In this document: piece by piece, positions 6,350-8,911 of the stretch | Position numbering within the stretch: position 1 is the first letter of the stretch | Layout: each line of letters starts with the position of its first letter | From: Thermaceae bacterium | GTDB lineage: Bacteria; Deinococcota; Deinococci; Deinococcales; Marinithermaceae | Length of the DNA: 8,911 nt | NCBI GenBank assembly: GCA_026989475.1 | Contig: JALSJG010000253.1 | Span: 1-8,911 of the forward strand | Direction of reading: 5' to 3' | Position numbers and translations under genes: made by a program | The notes under the pieces: generated by a model | The model's database searches: none | Told to the model about the DNA's origin: nothing | What the model saw: the letters and a program-made list of their open reading frames with translations, nothing else

Positions 6350-6963
6350 GGGAGGCCCCCCAGGAGGAAGGGGTTTGCGCGTTTTTCCCGGCCGATCGTC
6401 GTGGGCTCGCCGTGGCCTGGGAAGACCCGGGTGTCCTCGGGGAGCTTTGTAAGCCTCGTGAGCGAGTGCCAGAGCGCCTCCCGGTCGGCGCCCGGGAGGT
6501 CGTAGCGGCCCACTGCGCCCTTAAAGAGCACGTCGCCGACGAAGATCACGCCGGCTTCGGGGGCGTAGAACGCGAGGTGCCCCGGGCTGTGGCCGGGGAG
6601 GTGGAGGACGCGAAAGCCAAAGGTCTCGTCGCCCTCGTCGAGGAACCCCGCGGGCTTTGGGGGCGGGGGAACCTCCAGGCCGTAGGCGCGCGCGATCTCG
6701 GGGGCGCGGCGGTAGAGCTCGAGCTCGGCCGCGTGCAGGTAGACGGGGAGGTCGTGGGCCTCGGCCAGGGGAGCGACCGCGCCCACGTGGTCGAAGTGGG
6801 CGTGGGTGAGGAGGATCGCCTTTGGGGTAAAGCCCGCTTCCCGGATCGCCGCCTCCAGGGTCTCGGGCTCGGCCCCGGGGTCGAGGACCACGCCCTCGCC
6901 TCCTTCCCAGGCCAGATAGGCGTTTTCCGCCAAGGGTCCGACGGGAATCCTCAGGACCTCCAT
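6346..6963 (-). CDS. MBL-fold metallo-hydrolase, glyoxalase II-like
   Basis: A 205-aa protein of the metallo-beta-lactamase superfamily, in the short single-domain glyoxalase II-like (YcbL-type) group. All binuclear metal ligands are visible: H-x-H-x-D-H as THAHFDH (H54, H56, D58, H59), H125 in LPGHSPGH, D144 in VGDVLF and H184 in FPGHG. The GRYDLPGAD segment (152-160) matches the group's GR-x-DLPGGD signature. It lacks the long C-terminal substrate domain of classical glyoxalase II, so S-lactoylglutathione may not be the substrate; a small thioester is likelier. ATG 6963 lies 6 nt after a minus-strand TAGGCT box, without a Shine-Dalgarno sequence, suggesting a leaderless mRNA. It is divergent from hsp20, and its stop shares CTAG with the cmk stop. 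It is probably equivalent to the Thermus protein TTHA1623, but this is from memory and not checked. Confidence 0.93.
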   Translation of the reverse strand: MEVLRIPVGPLAENAYLAWEGGEGVVLDPGAEPETLEAAIREAGFTPKAILLTHAHFDHVGAVAPLAEAHDLPVYLHAAELELYRRAPEIARAYGLEVPPPPKPAGFLDEGDETFGFRVLHLPGHSPGHLAFYAPEAGVIFVGDVLFKGAVGRYDLPGADREALWHSLTRLTKLPEDTRVFPGHGEPTTIGREKRANPFLLGGLP

Positions 6964-6969
6964 GCCCCC

Positions 6970-6975
6970 AGCCTA
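6970..6975 (-). promoter_or_regulatory. -10 element of the MBL-fold gene, leaderless
   Basis: Minus-strand TAGGCT is followed by GGGGGC and ATG 6963, a 6-nt gap that places the transcription start at the start codon. There is no -35 match. It abuts the -35 of the divergent hsp20 promoter (6980-6985), so the two promoters probably interfere. Confidence 0.45.
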
Positions 6976-6979
6976 CCTC

Positions 6980-7008
6980 TTGACAATACCTTGCGCATAT
7001 GATATGCT
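6980..7008 (+). promoter_or_regulatory. hsp20 promoter, near-consensus
   Basis: A perfect -35 TTGACA (6980-6985), a 17-nt spacer and -10 TATGCT (7003-7008) form the strongest sigma-A-type promoter in the window. The predicted start near 7015 gives a leader of about 25 nt. The leader contains GGGGGTGAT (7025-7033), a good Shine-Dalgarno sequence, so unlike several neighbours this mRNA has a normal leader. Confidence 0.85.
6995..7007 (+). promoter_or_regulatory. Palindrome over the hsp20 -10, candidate operator
   Basis: GCATAT-G-ATATGC is a perfect inverted repeat with a single central base, spanning the spacer end and most of the -10. Its position would let a dimeric repressor block RNA polymerase at hsp20. 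It does not match CIRCE (HrcA) or HAIR (HspR) consensus elements. Part of the symmetry comes from AT-rich promoter bases, so chance is possible. Confidence 0.45.
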
Positions 7009-7038
7009 TAAGTTGGCTAAGAAAGGGGGTGATGGCGG

Positions 7039-7509
7039 ATGCTGGTGAAGCGCGAGCTTCGTCCCACCACCGAGATCACGCCCTTCAGGACCTGGGGTCC
7101 GCTCTCGCTCTTCGACGAGATGGACCGGCTCTTCACCGAGGCCTTTAGCGACCTCGTCCGGCCCGCGCGCACGGCCACCTACGTGGCCCCGGTGGACCTC
7201 TACGAGACCGACGACGCGCTGGTGCTCGAGATGTGGGCGCCGGGCCTCGGCGCGGAGGAGCTCGAGATCAGCCTCGAGGGCAACAAGCTCACCATCCGCG
7301 GCGAGGTGAAGCCCGTCGCCGACGAGAAGGTCCGCCGGTACTACCTGCAGGAGATCCCGCACGGCTCCTTCGTCCGCTCCTTCACCCTGCCGGTGGAGGT
7401 GGACGCGGACAAGGTGAAGGCCGAGTTCAAAAACGGTGTGCTCCGCCTGCTTCTGCCCAAGGTCGAGGCCGCGCGGGCCAAGCGGATCCCGGTCGAGGTG
7501 GCGCAGTAA
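7039..7509 (+). CDS. Small heat-shock protein, Hsp20/alpha-crystallin family
   Basis: A 156-aa ATP-independent chaperone that holds unfolding proteins in oligomeric assemblies in the cytoplasm. A short N-terminal arm (about 1-47, with FDEMDRLF near 25-32) precedes the alpha-crystallin domain (about 48-141). The hallmark A-x-x-x-N-G-V-L is at 128-135, and the C-terminal I-x-V anchor (Ile150-Pro-Val152) used for oligomer contacts is present. ATG 7039 has GGGGGTGAT 5 nt upstream; the earlier ATG at 7032 is in another frame and too close to that site. It is a single-gene unit with its own promoter and a strong terminator. Control by heat is likely from the family and from the palindrome over its -10, but is not shown by any known operator. 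Confidence 0.96.
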   Translation: MLVKRELRPTTEITPFRTWGPLSLFDEMDRLFTEAFSDLVRPARTATYVAPVDLYETDDALVLEMWAPGLGAEELEISLEGNKLTIRGEVKPVADEKVRRYYLQEIPHGSFVRSFTLPVEVDADKVKAEFKNGVLRLLLPKVEAARAKRIPVEVAQ

Positions 7510-7523
7510 GCGCGACCTCGAGC

Positions 7524-7557
7524 AAAGCCGGGCCATAGGGCCCGGCTTTTTGGTTTT
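7524..7557 (+). terminator. Rho-independent terminator after hsp20
   Basis: Perfect 9-bp stem AGCCGGGCC (7526-7534) and GGCCCGGCT (7539-7547) with loop ATAG, flanked by A's upstream and followed by TTTTTGGTTTT. It lies 15 bp after the hsp20 stop. Confidence 0.92.
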
Positions 7558-7558
7558 G

Positions 7559-7582
7559 TGATATCATAAAACTTGAGGTGAT
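7559..7582 (+). promoter_or_regulatory. Extended -10 and ribosome binding site for the second exported protein
   Basis: TG-A-TATCAT (7559-7567) is an extended -10 just after the hsp20 terminator, without a -35. GAGGTGAT (7575-7582) is a strong Shine-Dalgarno match 4 nt before ATG 7587 and decides that start over the GTG at 7578, which lies inside the site. The region also contains the palindrome TGATATCA. Confidence 0.6.
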
Positions 7583-7586
7583 TAGT

Positions 7587-8114
7587 ATGAGGAAGCTTGC
7601 TTCGATTCTTTTGGCCTTCGCGCTCCCGGTCCTCGCCCAGGGACGGCTTTTCGTGACCCCGGTGCACCCGGTGGAGGCGCTGCCCTTTTTGGGGCAGCTC
7701 TACGCCCTCGACCTCGATCCGCCCGAGGGGGCCCGTTCGTTCTGGTTCGTGGTCTTTAAGGGCTACGATCCGGACGCGGTTTACGTACTCTCGGCTCCGG
7801 AGGGGAAGGGCCTACGGCTCACGAGCGGGATCATGGACGTGCCCACGGTGGCCTGCCCCGCCCAGCGGCTGGTGGCCACGGTGGTGGGCGGGGCCGAGGT
7901 CAAGATCGGGGAGGCCTGCCTCGCCAACTGGATCCCCTACGCGATCACCTGGGCCACGGGCGACGCCGAGGCCCCGCTCGGACAGTGGGTGCCGGTCTGG
8001 ACCGCGAAGCCGGTAGCGAAGGAGCTCCAGGAGAAGGAGCCTCCCTTGCTCGCCTTCGTCTACTGGTCCGACCGGGGTCCGGAGGCGATGCCGACCTCGC
8101 GCCCCAAGCCCTGA
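7587..8114 (+). CDS. Small exported protein of unknown function
   Basis: A 175-aa protein not recognised as any family. Residues 1-17 are a clear signal peptide (Arg-Lys, hydrophobic core, ending VLA with cleavage before QGR). The mature part is about 158 aa and mixed in composition, with aromatic-rich strands such as FWFVVFKGY (52-60), exactly two cysteines (C90, C111) that may form a disulfide, and a Pro/charged tail (about 142-175). There is no membrane anchor after the signal and no lipobox cysteine, so a soluble periplasmic or surface protein is likeliest. It is transcribed alone between two terminators. Third positions are GC-rich, like the neighbours, so it is a real native gene rather than a shadow. 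No function is proposed. Confidence 0.85.
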   Translation: MRKLASILLAFALPVLAQGRLFVTPVHPVEALPFLGQLYALDLDPPEGARSFWFVVFKGYDPDAVYVLSAPEGKGLRLTSGIMDVPTVACPAQRLVATVVGGAEVKIGEACLANWIPYAITWATGDAEAPLGQWVPVWTAKPVAKELQEKEPPLLAFVYWSDRGPEAMPTSRPKP

Positions 8115-8131
8115 GGGCTTGGCCCAAGGCG

Positions 8132-8158
8132 CCCGGCGGCGGATCGCCGCCGGGTTTT
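8132..8158 (+). terminator. Rho-independent terminator after the second exported protein
   Basis: A 10-bp perfect stem CCCGGCGGCG (8132-8141) and CGCCGCCGGG (8145-8154) with loop GAT, followed by TTTT. The last T belongs to the extended -10 of the next gene, so the terminator and the next promoter share bases. Confidence 0.88.
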
Positions 8159-8166
8159 GCTAGGGT
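8158..8166 (+). promoter_or_regulatory. Extended -10 promoter of the nucleotidyltransferase gene, leaderless
   Basis: TG-C-TAGGGT ends 6 nt before GTG 8173, so the mRNA would start at the start codon. No Shine-Dalgarno sequence or -35 is seen. It is the third copy of the TTTTGCTA/TTGTTGCTA-type element in the window. Confidence 0.48.
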
Positions 8167-8172
8167 AGCGTT

Positions 8173-8907
8173 GTGGACGCGCTCGTGCTCGGTGGCGGCG
8201 GGGACGACCCGCTCGCCCGCGCGCACCAGGCGCCCAGCAAGGCGTTCTTGCCCCTGGCCGGGCGGCCGATGGCGGCCTGGGTGCTGGAAGCGCTTCGCCG
8301 GGGCGGGGCCGGCCGGGTGGCCTTCGTGGGGCCGAAGGCGGCGCTTGACCCTGAGCCGGACCTCTGGCTTGAGGACGCGGGCGATCTCCTTACCAACGTG
8401 GAGCGGGGGCTTTCCGCCCTGGGTGGCAAGGCCCCGGTTTTGGTGGCGACCGCCGACGTCCCCCTGCTCACCCCCGAAGCGGTGGCCCACCTCTTGCGGG
8501 AAGTGCCGGCGGCGGGGCTCGTCTACCCGATCGTGCCCAAGGAGGCGGTCGAGGCGCGTTTTCCCGGGATGAAGCGGACCTACGCCCGGCTTCGGGAGGG
8601 GACCTTTACCGGGGGAAATCTGGTGATTCTCGATCCTGGGCTTTTTGCGAGGGCGCTTCCGGTGGCGCGGAAGGTGGTGGCCTGGCGCAAGAACCCCTTG
8701 CGGCTTGCGCTCCTATTCGGCCCCCAGTTTCTTTTGAAGCTGCTTTTGGGCGCGCTTTCCGTGGCCGAGCTCGAGGCCCGGGCCGAGGCGATCTTCGGGG
8801 TTCCGATGCGGGCGCTTCCCGTGCCCTATCCTGAGATCGGGGTGGACGTGGACAAACCCGAGGACCTCGCCTTCGCGGAAAAGGCGCTTGGAGGTGGCCT
8901 TGCGTAG
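8173..8907 (+). CDS. NTP transferase domain protein (MobA-like nucleotidyltransferase)
   Basis: A 244-aa protein with the MobA-like NTP-transferase fold (PF12804-type), which joins a nucleotide to a sugar-phosphate, alcohol-phosphate or cofactor. The N-terminal LVLGGGG (4-10) is the nucleotide-binding glycine loop; the conserved Lys is K23 in SKAFLPLAGRPM. The metal-binding Asp is D95 in VATADVPLLT, TGGNLVI is at 146-152, and the closing GVDVDKPEDL (223-232) carries the second metal Asp pattern. The usual R before the Lys is replaced by a DDPLARAHQAP segment. The product is not known; it is not close enough to MobA, IspD or GlmU to name one. GTG 8173 follows a TAGGGT box by 6 nt (leaderless). 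A gene start overlapping its 3' end suggests an operon running off the right edge. Confidence 0.85.
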   Translation: MDALVLGGGGDDPLARAHQAPSKAFLPLAGRPMAAWVLEALRRGGAGRVAFVGPKAALDPEPDLWLEDAGDLLTNVERGLSALGGKAPVLVATADVPLLTPEAVAHLLREVPAAGLVYPIVPKEAVEARFPGMKRTYARLREGTFTGGNLVILDPGLFARALPVARKVVAWRKNPLRLALLFGPQFLLKLLLGALSVAELEARAEAIFGVPMRALPVPYPEIGVDVDKPEDLAFAEKALGGGLA

Positions 8908-8911
8908 GGTG
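8900..8911 (+). CDS. Probable start of a downstream gene (four codons in window)
   Basis: TTG at 8900 has GGAGGTG (8890-8896) just upstream at ideal spacing and opens a frame reading M-R-R-V that overlaps the previous stop by 8 nt, as in coupled operon genes. GTG at 8909 is an in-frame alternative start. Too little is present to identify the product. Confidence 0.4.

Noticed and set aside
7032..7146. ATG at 7032 as an alternative small frame before hsp20
   Set aside because: It overlaps the ribosome site itself and gives a short frame out of phase with the Hsp20 protein.
1..8911. Insertion sequences, CRISPR arrays, integrases, toxin-antitoxin or defence genes
   Set aside because: No direct repeats with spacers, transposase or integrase motifs, or paired small toxin genes were seen; most of the window is ordinary conserved chromosome.

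Overview
The window is a GC-rich, tightly packed bacterial chromosome segment, most likely from a thermophile of the Deinococcus-Thermus phylum (Thermaceae-like). Three things suggest this. The CMP kinase has the shortened lid remembered from the Thermus thermophilus enzyme. Several genes carry a TAnnnT -10 box only 6-10 nt before the start codon, the leaderless arrangement described for Deinococcus. Two small exported proteins fit a two-membrane cell. The genus is not fixed, and nothing indicates a plasmid, phage, IS element or CRISPR array.

Layout, left to right. (1) The membrane-bound AAA+ zinc protease FtsH is on the minus strand and runs off the left edge; it is divergent from a plus-strand cytoplasmic TPR protein. 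(2) A minus-strand three-gene operon follows: an exported, outer-membrane-like protein, then a metal-dependent cyclase/kynurenine-formamidase-like hydrolase, then a fumarylacetoacetate-hydrolase-family enzyme. The last two are coupled by a TGATG overlap, and the operon's 3' end overlaps the TPR gene by 8 bp. (3) tRNA-Arg(CCT) is divergent from that operon and is followed by a strong terminator. (4) A gene-free stretch of about 310 bp (5393-5704) can fold into a roughly 200-nt branched rod and may encode an unrecognised structured RNA. (5) cmk (plus strand) and an MBL-fold hydrolase (minus strand) converge on a shared CTAG that serves both stop codons. (6) An Hsp20 small heat-shock gene has a near-consensus TTGACA-17-TATGCT promoter overlaid by a perfect 13-bp palindrome, and ends in a strong terminator. 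(7) A second small exported protein of unknown function follows, with its own terminator. (8) A MobA-like nucleotidyltransferase follows, with a probable coupled gene starting at the right edge.

Most genes are housekeeping or conserved: proteolysis and protein quality control (ftsH, hsp20), CMP/dCMP phosphorylation (cmk), arginine AGG decoding, and thiolester or related hydrolysis (MBL). The cyclase/FAH pair probably performs consecutive C-N or C-C/C-O hydrolysis steps in a small catabolic pathway whose substrate cannot be named from sequence. The least explained parts are the structured intergenic region 5437-5644, the repeated TTGCTA-type extended -10 elements placed directly before GTG starts, and the two exported proteins without recognisable families.
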